The notes below the pieces were generated by a model. The model did not search any database. It was not told the origin of the DNA and worked only from the letters and a program-made list of their open reading frames with translations. Both the position numbers and the translations under genes were made by a program. A DNA stretch of 64,000 nt from Henricia sp. BOLD:AAB3569 (Eukaryota > Echinodermata > Asteroidea > Spinulosida > Echinasteridae). Below are positions 17,981-31,100 of the stretch, in pieces (positions within the stretch are counted from its first letter, which is position 1; each line of letters starts with the position of its first letter). Where the stretch lies: contig JBBELK010001208.1 of the NCBI GenBank assembly GCA_037783545.1, forward strand, positions 62,001 to 126,000. Reading direction: 5' to 3'.

Positions 17981-19700
17981 TCAATTTTTTAGGACAAGTG
18001 CGCAATATAGAGAGTTTGGAGCATGCAAAATTTGAAGTTCGTCGGAACATTTTTCGACCTCCAAATTTGCCGACGTTTGGACCACACTTTGACCAAATTG
18101 CCGAGCCAAACTGGGCTGCGTCAACGACAGTCCGAAGGACTGAGCATGCGCACGACTCAGGAGTACACCAAAGAGGTGTGTACAGACAGCCACGGTTTGC
18201 GTGAGCAGTCAGGAATCCCGAGCCCAGTTTTCCCTAAACTTTGAAATTTCTCTGCCATTTCCAGGCGAAAGTCTGTCAATTTTTTAGGACAAGTGCGCAA
18301 TATAGAGAGTTTGGAGCATGCAAAATTTGAAGTTCGTTGGAACATTTTTCGACCTCCAAATTTGCCGACGTTTGGACCACACTTTGACCAAATTGCCGAG
18401 CCAAACTGGGCTGCGTCAACGACAGTCCGAAGGACTGAGCATGCGCACGACTCAGGAGTACACCAAAGAGGTGTCTACAGACAGCCACGGTTTGCGTGAG
18501 CAGTCAGGAATCCCGAGCCCAGTTTTCCCTAAACTTTGAAATTTCTCTGCCATTTCCCGGCGAAAGTCTGTCAATTTTTTAGGACAAGTGCGCAATATAG
18601 AGAGTTTGGAGCATGCAAAATTTGAAGTTCGTCGGAACATTTTTCGACCTCCAAATTTGCCGACGTTTGGACCACACTTTGACCAAATTGCCGAGCCAAA
18701 CTGGGCTGCGTCAACGACAGTCCGAAGGACTGAGCATGCGCACGACTCAGGAGTACACCAAAGAGGTGTGTACAGACAGCCACGGTTTGCGTGAGCAGTC
18801 AGGAATCCCGAGCCCAGTTTTCCCTAAACTTTGAAATTTCTCTGCCATTTCCCGGCGAAAGTCTGTCAATTTTTTAGGACAAGTGCGCAATATGGAGAGT
18901 TTGGAGCATGCAAAATTTGAAGTTCGTCGGAACATTTTTCGACCTCCAAATTTGCCGACGTTTGGACCACACTTTGACCAAATTGCCGAGCCAAACTGGG
19001 CTGCGTCAACGACAGTAAGGACTGAGCACGCGCACGACTCAGGAGTACACCAAAGAGGTGTGTACAGACAGCCACGGTTTGCGTGAGCAGTCAGGAATCC
19101 CGAACCCAGTTTTCCCTGAACTTTGAAATTTCTCTGCCATTTCCCGGCGAAAGTCTGTCAATTTTTTAGGACAAGTGCGCAATATAGAGAGTTTGGAGCA
19201 TGCAAAATTTGAAGTTCGTCGGAACATTTTTCGACCTCCAAATTTGCCGACGTTTGGACCACACTTTGACCAAATTGCCGAGCCAAACTGGGCTGCGTCA
19301 ACGACAGTCCGAAGGACTGAGCATGCGCACGACTCAGGAGTACACCAAAGAGGTGTGTACAGACAGCCACGGTTTGCGTGAGCAGTCAGGAATCCCGAGC
19401 CCAGTTTTCCCTAAACTTTGAAATTTCTCTGCCATTTCCAGGCGAAAGTCTGTCAATTTTTTAGGACAAGTGCGCAATATAGAGAGTTTGGAGCATGCAA
19501 AATTTGAAGTTCGTCGGAACATTTTTCGACCTCCAAATTTGCCGACGTTTGGACCACACTTTGACCAAATTGCCGAGCCAAACTGGGCTGCGTCAACGAC
19601 AGTCCGAAGGACTGAGCATGCGCACGACTCAGGAGTACACCAAAGAGGTGTCTACAGACAGCCACGGTTTGCGTGCGCAGTCAGGAATCCCGAGCCCAGT
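17394..19700. repeat. 1177-bp four-monomer tandem duplication
   Basis: Two marked monomers recur at a spacing of 1177 bp: one with a 3-bp deletion and an A-to-G change (CGACAGTAAGGACTGAGCAC, about 17832 and 19009), and one with CCAGGCGAAAG and GTGTCTACAG (about 18262 and 19439). 1177 is four times 295 minus the 3-bp deletion. A few private differences separate the copies. Confidence 0.88.
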
Positions 19701-20632
19701 TTTCCCTAAATTTTGAAATTTCTCTGCCATTTCCCGGCGAAAGTCTGTCAATTTTTTAGGACAAGTGCACAATATAGAGAGTTTGGAGCATGCAAAATTT
19801 GAAGTTCGTCGGAAAATTTTTCGACCTCCAAATTTGCCGACGTTTGGACCACACTTTGACCAAATTGCCGAGCCAAACTGGGCTGCGTCAACGACAGTCC
19901 GAAGGACTGAGCATGCGCACGACTCAGGGATACACGAAAGAGGTGTGTACAGACAGCCACGGTTTGCGTGAGCAGTCAGGAATCCCGAACCCAGTTTTCC
20001 CTAAACTTTGAAATTTTTCTGCCATTTCCCGGCGAAAGTCTGTCAATTTTTTAGGACAAGTGCGCAATATAGAGAGTTTGGAGCATGCAACCTTTGAAGT
20101 TCGTCGGAACATTTTTCGACCTCCAAATTTGCCGACGTTTGGACCACACTTTGACCAAATTGCCGAGCCAAACTGGGCTGCGTCAACGACAGTCCGAAGG
20201 ACTGAGCATGCGCACGACTCAGGAGTACACCAAAGAGGTGTGTACAGACAGCCACGGTTTGCGTGAGCAGTCAGGAATCCCGAGCCCAGTTTTCCCTAAA
20301 CTTTGAAATTTCTCTGCCATTTCCCGGCGAAAGTCTGTCAATTTTTTAGGACAAGTGCGCAATATAGAGAGTTTGGAGCATGCAAAATTTGAAGTTCGTC
20401 GGAACATTTTTCGACCTCCAAATTTGCCGACGTTTGGACCACACTTTGACCAAATTGCCGAGCCAAACTGGGCTGCGTCAACGACAGTCCGAAGGACTGA
20501 GCATGCGCACGACTCAGGAGTACACCAAAGAGGTGTGTACAGACAGCCACGGTTTGCGTGAGCAGTCAGGAATCCCGAACCCAGTTTTCCCTAAACTTTG
20601 AAATTTCTCTGCCATTTCCCGGCGAAAGTCTG

Positions 20633-22990
20633 TCATTTTTTTAGGACAAGTGCGCAATATAGAGAGTTTGGAGCATGCAAAATTTGAAGTTCGTCGGAAC
20701 ATTTTTCGACCTCCAAATTTGCCGACGTTTGGACCACACTTTGACCAAATTGCCGAGCCAAACTGGGCTGCGTCAACGACAGTCCGAAGGACTGAGCATG
20801 CGCACGACTCAGGAGTACACCAAAGAGGTGTGTACAGACAGCCACGGTTTGCGTGAGCAGTCAGGAATCCCGAACCCAGTTTTCCCTAAACTTTGAAATT
20901 TCTCTGCCATTTCCCGGCGAAAGTCTGTCATTTTTTTAGGACAAGTGCGCAATATAGAGAGTTTGGAGCATGCAAAATTTGAAGTTCGTCGGAACATTTT
21001 TCGACCTCCAAATTTGCCGACGTTTGGACCACACTTTGACCAAATTGCCGAGCCAAACTGGGCTGCGTCAACGACAGTCCGAAGGACTGAGCATGCGCAC
21101 GACTCAGGAGTACACCAAAGAGGTGTGTACAGACAGCCACGGTTTGCGTGAGCAGTCAGGAATCCCGAACACAGTTTTCCCTAAACTTTGAAATTTCTCT
21201 GCCATTTCCCGGCGAAAGTCTGTCATTTTTTTAGGACAAGTGCGCAATATAGAGAGTTTGGAGCATGCAAAATTTGAAGTTCGTCGGAACATTTTTCGAC
21301 CTCCAAATTTGCCGACGTTTGGACCACACTTTGACCAAATTGCCGAGCCAAACTGGGCTGCGTCAACGACAGTCCGAAGGACTGAGCATGCGCACGACTC
21401 AGGAGTACACCAAAGAGGTGTGTACAGACAGCCACGGTTTGCGTGAGCAGTCAGGAATCCCGAACCCAGTTTTCCCTAAACTTTGAAATTTCTCTGCCAT
21501 TTCCCGGCGAAAGTCTGTCATTTTTTTAGGACAAGTGCGCAATATAGAGAGTTTGGAGCATGCAAAATTTGAAGTTCGTCGGAACATTTTTCGACCTCCA
21601 AATTTGCCGACGTTTGGACCACACTTTGACCAAATTGCCGAGCCAAACTGGGCTGCGTCAACGACAGTCCGAAGGACTGAGCATGCGCACGACTCAGGAG
21701 TACACCAAAGAGGTGTGTACAGACAGCCACGGTTTGCGTGAGCAGTCAGGAATCCCGAGCCCAGTTTTCCCTAAACTTTGAAATTTCTCTGCCATTTCCA
21801 GGCGAAAGTCTGTCAATTTTTTAGGACAAGTGCGCAATATAGAGAGTTTGGAGCATGCAACATTTGAAGTTCGTCGGAACATTTTTCGACCTCCAAATTT
21901 GCCGACGTTTGGACCACACTTTGACCAAATTGCCGAGCCAAACTGGGCTGCGTCAACGACAGTCCGAAGGACTGAGCATGCGCACGACTCAGGAGTACAC
22001 CAAAGAGGTGTGTACAGACAGCCACGGTTTGCGTGAGCAGTCAGGAATCCCGAGCCCAGTTTTCCCTAAACTTTGAAATTTCTCTGCCATTTCCTGGCGA
22101 AAGTCTGTCAATTTTTTAGGACAAGTGCGCAATATAGAGAGTTTGGAGCATGCAAAATTTGAAGTTCGTCGGAACATTTTTCGACCTCCAAATTTGCCGA
22201 CGTTTGGACCACACTTTGACCAAATTGCCGAGCCAAACTGGGCTGCGTCAACGACAGTCCGAAGGACTGAGCATGCGCACGACTCAGGAGTACACCAAAG
22301 AGGTGTGTACAGACAGCCACGGTTTGCGTGAGCAGTCAGGAATCCCGAACCCAGTTTTCCCTAAACTTTGAAATTTCTCTGCCATTTCCCGGCGAAAGTC
22401 TGTCATTTTTTTAGGACAAGTGCGCAATATAGAGAGTTTGGAGCATGCAAAATTTGAAGTTCGTCGGAACATTTTTCGACCTCCAAATTTGCCGACGTTT
22501 GGACCACACTTTGACCAAATTGCCGAGCCAAACTGGGCTGCGTCAACGACAGTCCGAAGGACTGAGCATGCGCACGACTCAGGAGTACACCAAAGAGGTG
22601 TGTACAGACAGCCACGGTTTGCGTGAGCAGTCAGGAATCCCGAACCCAGTTTTCCCTAAACTTTGAAATTTCTCTGCCATTTCCCGGCGAAAGTCTGTCA
22701 TTTTTTTAGGACAAGTGCGCAATATAGAGAGTTTGGAGCATGCAACATTTGAAGTTCGTCGGAACATTTTTCGACCTCCAAATTTGCCGACGTTTGGACC
22801 ACACTTTGACCAAATTGCCGAGCCAAACTGGGCTGCGTCAACGACAGTCCGAAGGACTGAGCATGCGCACGACTCAGGAGTACACCAAAGAGGTGTGTAC
22901 AGACAGCCACGGTTTGCGTGAGCAGTCAGGAATCCCGAGCCCAGTTTTCCCTAAACTTTGAAATTTCTCTGCCATTTCCCGGCGAAAGTC
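20633..22990. repeat. Run of near-identical TCATTTTTTTAGG monomers
   Basis: Monomers beginning TCATTTTTTTAGG instead of TCAATTTTTTAGG lie at 20633, 20928, 21223, 21518, 22403 and 22698, most with AATCCCGAACCC. They are separated by monomers that carry GCAACATTTG or CCAGGCG. This indicates recent local amplification of one subtype. Confidence 0.7.
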
Positions 22991-25872
22991 TGTCAATTTT
23001 TTAGGACAAGTGCGCAATATAGAGAGTTTGGAGCATGCAAAATTTGAAGTTCGTCGGAACATTTTTCGACCTCCAAATTTGCCGACGTTTGGACCACACT
23101 TTGACCAAATTGCCGAGCCAAACTGGGCTGCGTCAACGACAGTCCGAAGGACTGAGCATGCGCACGACTCAGGAGTACACCAAAGAGGTGTGTACAGACA
23201 GCCACGGTTTGTGTGAGCAGTCAGGAATCCCGAGCCCAGTTTTCCCTAAACTTTGAAATTTCTCTGCCATTTCCCGGCGAAAGTCTGTCAATTTTTTAGG
23301 ACAATTGCGCAATATAGAGAGTTTGGAGCATGCAAAATTTGAAGTTCGTCGGAACATTTTTCGACCTCCAAATTTGCCGACGTTTGGACCACACTTTGAC
23401 CAAATTGCCGAGCCAAACTGGGCTGCGTCAACGACAGTCCGAAGCACTGAGCATGCGCACGACTCAGGAGTACACCAAAGAGGTGTGTACAGACAGCCAC
23501 GGTTTGCGTGAGCAGTCAGGAATCCCGAACCCAGTTTTCCCTAAACTTTGAAATTTCTCTGCCATTTCCCGGCGAAAGTCTGTCATTTTTTTAGGACAAG
23601 TGCGCAATATGGAGAGTTTGGAGCATGCAAAATTTGAAGTTCGTCGGAACATTTTTCGACCTCCAAATTTGCCGACGTTTGGACCACACTTTGACCAAAT
23701 TGCCGAGCCAAACTGGGCTGCGTCAACGACAGTCCGAAGGACTAAGCATGCGCACGAATCAGGAGTACACCAAAGAGGTGTGTACAGACAGCCACGGTTT
23801 GCGTGAGCAGTCAGGAATCCCGAGCCCAGTTTTCCCTAAACTTTGAAATTTATCTGCCATTTCCCGGCGAAAGTCTGTCAATTTTTTAGGACAAGTGCGC
23901 AATATAGAGAGTTTGGAGCATGCACAATTTGAAGTTCGTCGGAACATGTTTTGACCTCCAAATTTGCCGACGTTTGGACTACACTTTGACCAAATTGCCG
24001 AACCAAACTGGGCTGCGTCAACGACAGTCCGAAGGACTGAGCATGCGCACGACTCAGGAGTACACCAAAGAGGTGTGTACAGACAGCCACGGTTTGCGTG
24101 AGCAGTCAGGAATCCCGAGCCCAGTTTGAAATTTCTCTGCCATTTCCCGGCGAAAGTCTGTCAATTTTTTAGGACAAGTGCGCAATATAGAGAGTTTGGA
24201 GCATGCAAAATTTGAAGTTCGTCGGAACATTTTTCGACCTCCAAATTTGCCGACGTTTGGACCACACTTTGACCAAATTGCCGAGCCAAACTGGGCTGCG
24301 TCAACGACAGTCCGAAGGACTGAGCATGCGCACGACTCAGGAGTACACCAAAGAGGTGTGTACAGACAGCCACGGTTTGCGTGAGCAGTCAGGAATCCCG
24401 AGCCCAGTTTTCCCTAAACTTTGAAATTTCTCTGCCATTTCCCGGCGAAAGTCTGTCAATTTTTTAGGACAAGTGCGCAATATAGAGAGTTTGGAGCATG
24501 CAAAATTTGAAGTTCGTCGGAACATTTTTCGACCTCCAAATTTGCCGACGTTTGGACCACACTTTGACCAAATTGCCGAGCCAAACTGGGCTGCGTCAAC
24601 GACAGTCCGAAGGACTGAGCATGCGCACGACTCAGGAGTACACCAAAGAGGTGTGTACAGACAGCCACGGTTTGTGTGAGCAGTCAGGAATCCCGAGCCC
24701 AGTTTTCCCTAAACTTTGAAATTTCTCTGCCATTTCCCGGCGAAAGTCTGTCAATTTTTTAGGACAATTGCGCAATATAGAGAGTTTGGAGCATGCAAAA
24801 TTTGAAGTTCGTCGGAACATTTTTCGACCTCCAAATTTGCCGACGTTTGGACCACACTTTGACCAAATTGCCGAGCCAAACTGGGCTGCGTCAACGACAG
24901 TCCGAAGCACTGAGCATGCGCACGACTCAGGAGTACACCAAAGAGGTGTGTACAGACAGCCACGGTTTGCGTGAGCAGTCAGGAATCCCGAACCCAGTTT
25001 TCCCTAAACTTTGAAATTTCTCTGCCATTTCCCGGCGAAAGTCTGTCATTTTTTTAGGACAAGTGCGCAATATGGAGAGTTTGGAGCATGCAAAATTTGA
25101 AGTTCGTCGGAACATTTTTCGACCTCCAAATTTGCCGACGTTTGGACCACACTTTGACCAAATTGCCGAGCCAAACTGGGCTGCGTCAACGACAGTCCGA
25201 AGGACTAAGCATGCGCACGAATCAGGAGTACACCAAAGAGGTGTGTACAGACAGCCACGGTTTGCGTGAGCAGTCAGGAATCCCGAGCCCAGTTTTCCCT
25301 AAACTTTGAAATTTATCTGCCATTTCCCGGCGAAAGTCTGTCAATTTTTTAGGACAAGTGCGCAATATAGAGAGTTTGGAGCATGCACAATTTGAAGTTC
25401 GTCGGAACATGTTTTGACCTCCAAATTTGCCGACGTTTGGACTACACTTTGACCAAATTGCCGAACCAAACTGGGCTGCGTCAACGACAGTCCGAAGGAC
25501 TGAGCATGCGCACGACTCAGGAGTACACCAAAGAGGTGTGTACAGACAGCCACGGTTTGCGTGAGCAGTCAGGAATCCCGAGCCCAGTTTGAAATTTCTC
25601 TGCCATTTCCCGGCGAAAGTCTGTCAATTTTTTAGGACAAGTGCGCAATATAGAGAGTTTGGAGCATGCAAAATTTGAAGTTCGTCGGAACATTTTTCGA
25701 CCTCCAAATTTGCCGACGTTTGGACCACACTTTGACCAAATTGCCGAGCCAAACTGGGCTGCGTCAACGACAGTCCGAAGGACTGAGCATGCGCACGACT
25801 CAGGAGTACACCAAAGAGGTGTGTACAGACAGCCACGGTTTGCGTGAGCAGTCAGGAATCCCGAGCCCAGTT
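22746..25872. repeat. 1463-bp five-monomer tandem duplication
   Basis: A series of private markers repeats at an offset of 1463 bp: GGACAATTGCGC (23301, 24764), CCGAAGCACTGAG (23442, 24905), TATGGAGAG (23609, 25072), GGACTAAGC (23741, 25204), ACATGTTTTGACC (23944, 25407) and the 12-bp deletion CCCAGTTTGAAATTT (24121, 25584). 1463 is five times 295 minus 12. No difference is apparent by eye between the copies, so the event looks recent. Confidence 0.92.
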
Positions 25873-27353
25873 TGAAATTTCTCTGCCATTTCCCGGCGAA
25901 AGTCTGTCAATTTGTTAGGACAAGTGCGCAATATAGAGAGTTTGGAGGATGCAAAATTTGAAGTTCGTCGGAACATTTTTCGACCTCCAAATTTGCCGAC
26001 GTTTGGACCACACTTTGACCAAATTGCCGAGCCAAACTGGGCTGCGTCAACGACAGTCCGAAGGACTGAGCATGCGCACGACTCAGGAGTACACCAAAGA
26101 GGTGTGTACAGACAGCCACGGTTTGCGTGAGCAGTCAGGAATCCCGAGCCCAGTTTTCCCTAAACTTTGAAAATTCTATGCCATTTCCCTGCGAAAGTCT
26201 GTCAATTGTTTAGGACAAGTGCGCAATATAGAGAGTTTGGAGCATGCAAAATTTGAAGTTCGTCGGAACATTTTTCGACCTCCAAATTTGCCGACGTTTG
26301 GACCACACTTTGACCAAATTGCCGAGCCAAACTGGGCTGCGTCAACGACAGTCCGAAGGACTGAGCATGCGCACGACTCAGGAGTACACCAAAGAGGTGT
26401 GTACAGACAGCCACGGTTTGCGTGAGCAGTCAGGAATCCCGAGCCCAGTTTTCCCTAAACTTTGAAATTTCTCTGCCATTTCCCGGCGAAAGTCTGTAAA
26501 TTTTTTAGAACAAGTGCGCAATATAGAGAGTTTGGAGCATGCAAAATTTGAAGTTCGTCGGAACATTTTTCGACCTCCAAATTTGCCGACGTTTGGACCA
26601 CACTTTGACCAAATTGCCGAGCCAAACTGGGCTGCGTCAACGACAGTCCGAAGGACTGAGCATGCGCACGACTCAGGAGTACACCAAAGAGGTGTGTACA
26701 GACAGCCACGGTTTGCGTGAGCAGTCAGGAATCCCGAGCCCAGTTTTCCCTAAACTTTGAAATTTCTCTGCCATTTCCCGGCGAAAGTCTGTCAATTTTT
26801 TAGGACAAGTGCGCAATATAGAGAGTTTGGAGCATGCAAAATTTGAAGTTCGTCGGAACATTTTTCGACCTCCAAATTTGCCGACGTTTGGACCACACTT
26901 TGACCAAATTGCCGAGCCAAACTGGGCTGCGTCAACGACAGTCCGAAGGACTGAGCATGCGCACGACTCAGGAGTACACCAAAGAGGTGTGTACAGACAA
27001 CCACGGTTTGCGTGAGCAGTCAGGAATCCCGAGCCCAGTTTTCCCTAAACTTTGAAATTTCTCTGCCATTTCCCGGCGAAAGTCTGTCAATTTTTTAGAA
27101 CAAGTGCGCAATATAGAGAGTTTGGAGCATGCAAAATTTGAAGTTCGTCGGAACATTTTTCGACCTCCAAATTTGCCGACGTTTGGACCACACTTTGACC
27201 AAATTGCCGAGCCAAACTGGGCTGCGTCAACGACAGTCCGAAGGACTGAGCATGCGCACGACTCAGGAGTACACCAAAGAGGTGTGTACAGACAGCCACG
27301 GTTTGCGTGAGCAGTCAGGAATCCCGAGCCCAGTTTTCCCTAAACTTTGAAAT

Positions 27354-28170
27354 TTCTCTGGATTACACCAAAGAGGTGTGTACAGACAGCCACGGTTTGC
27401 GTGAGCAGTCAGGAATCCCGAGCCCAGTTTTCCCTAAACTTTGAAATTTCTCTGCCATTTCCCGGCGAAAGTCTGTCAATTGTTTAGGACAAGTGCGCAA
27501 TATAGAGAGTTTGGAGCATGCAAAATTTGAAGTTCGTCGGAACATTTTTCGACCTCCAAATTTGCCGACGTTTGGACCACACTTTGACCAAATTGCCGAG
27601 CCAAACTGGGCTGCGTCAACGACAGTCCGAAGGACTGAGCATGCGCACGACTCAGGAGTACCAAAGAGGTGTGTACAGACAGCCACGGTTTGCGTGAGCA
27701 GTCAGGAATCCCGAACCCAGTTTTCCCTAAACTTTGAAATTTCTCTGGCATTTCCCGGCGAAAGTCTGTCAATTGTTTAGGACAAGTGCGCAATATAGAG
27801 AGTTTGGAGCATGCAAAATTTGAAGTTCGTCGGAACATTTTTCGACCTCCAAATTTGCCGACGTTTGGACCACACTTTGACCAAATTGCCGAGCCAAACT
27901 GGGCTGCGTCAACGACAGTCCGAAGGACTGAGCATGCGCACGACTCAGGAGTACCAAAGAGGTGTGTACAGACAGCCACGGTTTGCGTGAGCAGTCAGGA
28001 ATCCCGAACCCAGTTTTCCCTAAACTTTGAAATTTCTCTGCCATTTCCCGGCGAAAGTCTGTCAATTTTTTAGGACAAGTGCGCAATATAGAGAGTTTGG
28101 AGCATGCAAAATTTAAAGTTCGTCGGAACATTTTTCGACCTCCAAATTTGGACCACACTTTGACCAAATT
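27354..28170. repeat. Cluster of rearranged monomers
   Basis: At 27359 TTTCTCTG joins directly to GATTACACCAAAGAG, leaving a 113-bp unit. The next two monomers share a 2-bp deletion (GGAGTACCAAAGAG), giving 293-bp periods. At 28149 a 10-bp deletion joins CCAAATTT to GGACCACACTTTG. The 293-bp copies are themselves a tandem duplication of the deleted form. Confidence 0.85.
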
Positions 28171-31100
28171 GCCGAGCCAAACTGGGCTGCGTCAACGACA
28201 GTCCGAAGGACTGAGCATGCGCACGACTCAGGAGTACACCAAAGAGGTGTGTACAGACAGCCACGGTTTGCGTGAGCAGTCAGGAATCCCGAGCCCAGTT
28301 TTCCCTAAACTTTGAAATTTCTCTGCCATTTCCCGGCGAAAGTCTGTCAATTTTTTAGAACAAGTGCGCAATATAGAGAGTTTGGAGCATGCAAAATTTA
28401 AAGTTCGTCGGAACATTTTTCGACCTCCAAATTTGCCGACGTTTGGACCACACTTTGACCAAATTGCCGAGCCAAACTGGGCTGCGTCAACGACAGTCCG
28501 AAGGACTGAGCATGCGCACGACTCAGGAGTACACCAAAGAGGTGTGTACAGACAGCCACGGTTTGCGTGAGCAGTCAGGAATCCCGAACCCAGTTTTCCC
28601 TAAACTTTGAAATTTCTCTGCCATTTCCCGGCGAAAGTCTGTCAATTTTTTAGGACAAGTGCGCAATATAGAGAGTTTGGAGCATGCAAAATTTGAAGTT
28701 CGTCGGAACATTTTTCGACCTCCAAATTTGCCGACGTTTGGACCACACTTTGACCAAATTGCCGAGCCAAACTGGGCTGCGTCAACGACAGTCCGAAGGA
28801 CTGAGCATGCGCACGACTCAGGAGTACACCAAAGAGGTGTGTACAGACAGCCACGGTTTGCATGAGCAGTCAGGAATCCCGAGCCCAGTTTTCCCTAAAC
28901 TTTGAAATTTCTCTGCCATTTCCCGGCGAAAGTCTGTCATTTTTTTAGGACAAGTGCGCAATATAGAGAGTTTGGAGCATGCAAAATTTGAAGTTCGTCG
29001 GAACATTTTTCGACCTCCAAATTTGCCGACGTTTGGACCACACTTTGACCAAATTGCCGAGCCAATCTGGGCTGCGTCAACGACAGTCCGAAGGACTGAG
29101 CATGCGCACGACTCAGGAGTACACCAAAGAGGTGTGTACAGACAGCCACGGTTTGCGTGAGCAGTCAGGAATCCCGAGCCCAGTTTTCCCTAAACTTTGA
29201 AATTTCTCTGCCATTTCCCGGCGAAAGTCTGTCAATTTTTTTAGGACAAGTGCGCAATATAGAGAGTTTGGAGCATGCAAAATTTGAAGTTCGTCGGAAC
29301 ATTTTTCGACCTCCAAATTTGCCGACGTTTGGACCACACTTTGACCAAATTGCCGAGCCAATCTGGGCTGCGTCAACGACAGTCCGAAGGACTGAGCATG
29401 CGCACGACTCAGGAGTACACCAAAGAGGTGTGTACAGACAGCCACGGTTTGCGTGAGCAGTCAGGAATCCCGAACCCAGTTTTCCCTAAACTTTGAAATT
29501 TCTCTGCCATTTCCCGGCGAAAGTCTGTCATTTTTTTAGGACAAGTGCGCAATATAGAGAGTTTGGAGCATGCAAAATTTGAAGTTCGTCGGAACATTTT
29601 TCGACCTCCAAATTTGCCGACGTTTGGACCACACTTTGACCAAATTGCCGAGCCAAACTGGGCTGCGTCAACGACAGTCCGAAGGACTGAGCATGCGCAC
29701 GACTCAGGAGTACACCAAAGAGGTGTGTACAGACAGCCACGGTTTGCGTGAGCAGTCAGGAATCCCGAGCCCAGTTTCCCTAAACTTTTAAATTTCTCTG
29801 CCATTTCCCGGCGAAAGTCTGTCAATTTTTTAGGACAAGTGCGCAATATAGAGAGTTTGGAGCATGCAAAATTTGAAGTTCGTTGGAACATTTTTCGACC
29901 TCCAAATTTGCCGACGTTTGGACCACACTTTGACCAAATTGCCGAGCCAAACTGGGCTGCGTCAACGACAGTCCAAAGGGCTGAAAATGCGCACGACTCA
30001 GGAGTACACCAAAGAGGTGTGTACAGACAGCCACGGTTTGCGTGAGCAGTCAGGAATCCCGAGCCCAGTTTTCCCTAAACTTTGAAATTTCTCTTCCATT
30101 TCCCGGCGAAAGTCTGTCAATTTTTTAGGACAAGTGCGCAATATAGAGAGTTTGGAGCATGCAAAATTTGAAGTTCGTCGGAACATTTTTCGACCTCCAA
30201 ATTTGCCGACGTTTGGACCACACTTTGACCAAATTGCCGAGCCAAACTGGGCTGCGTCAACGACAGTCCGAAGGACTGAGCATGCGCACGACTCAGGAGT
30301 ACACCAAAGAGGTGTGTACAGACAGCCACGGTTTGCGTGAGCAGTCAGGAATCCCGAGCCCAGTTTTCCCTAAACTTTGAAATTTCTCTGCCATTTCCCG
30401 GCGAAAGTCTGTCAATTTTTTAGGACAAGTGCGCAATATAGTGAGTTTGGAGCATGCAAAATTTGAAGTTCGTCGGAACATTTTTCGACCTCCAAATTTG
30501 CCGACGTTTGGACGACACTTTGACCAAATTGCCGAGCCAAACTGGGCTGCGTCAACGACAGTCCGAAGGACTGAGCATGCGCACGACTCAGGAGTACACC
30601 AAAGAGGTGTGTACAGACAGCCACGGTTTGCGTGAGCAGTCAGGAATCCCGAGCCCAGTTTTCCCTAAACTTTGAAATTTCTCTGCCATTTCCCGGCGAA
30701 AGTCTGTCAATTGTTTAGGACAAGTGCGCAATATAGAGAGTTTGGAGCATGCAAAATTTGAAGTTCGTCGGAACATTTTTCGACCTCCAAATTTGCCGAC
30801 GTTTGGACCACACTTTGACCAAATTGCCGAGCCAAACTGGGCTGCGTCAACGACAGTCCGAAGGACTGAGCATGCGCACGACTCAGGAGAACACCAAAGA
30901 GGTGTGTACAGACAGCCACGGTTTGCGTGAGCAGTCAGGAATCCCGAGCCCAGTTTTCCATAAACTTTGAAATTTCTCTGCCATTTCCCGGCGAAAGTCT
31001 GTCAATTTTTTAGGACAAGTGCGCAATATAGAGAGTTTGGAGCATGCAAAATTTGAAGTTCGTCGGAACATTTTTCGACCTCCAAATTTGCCGACGTTTG

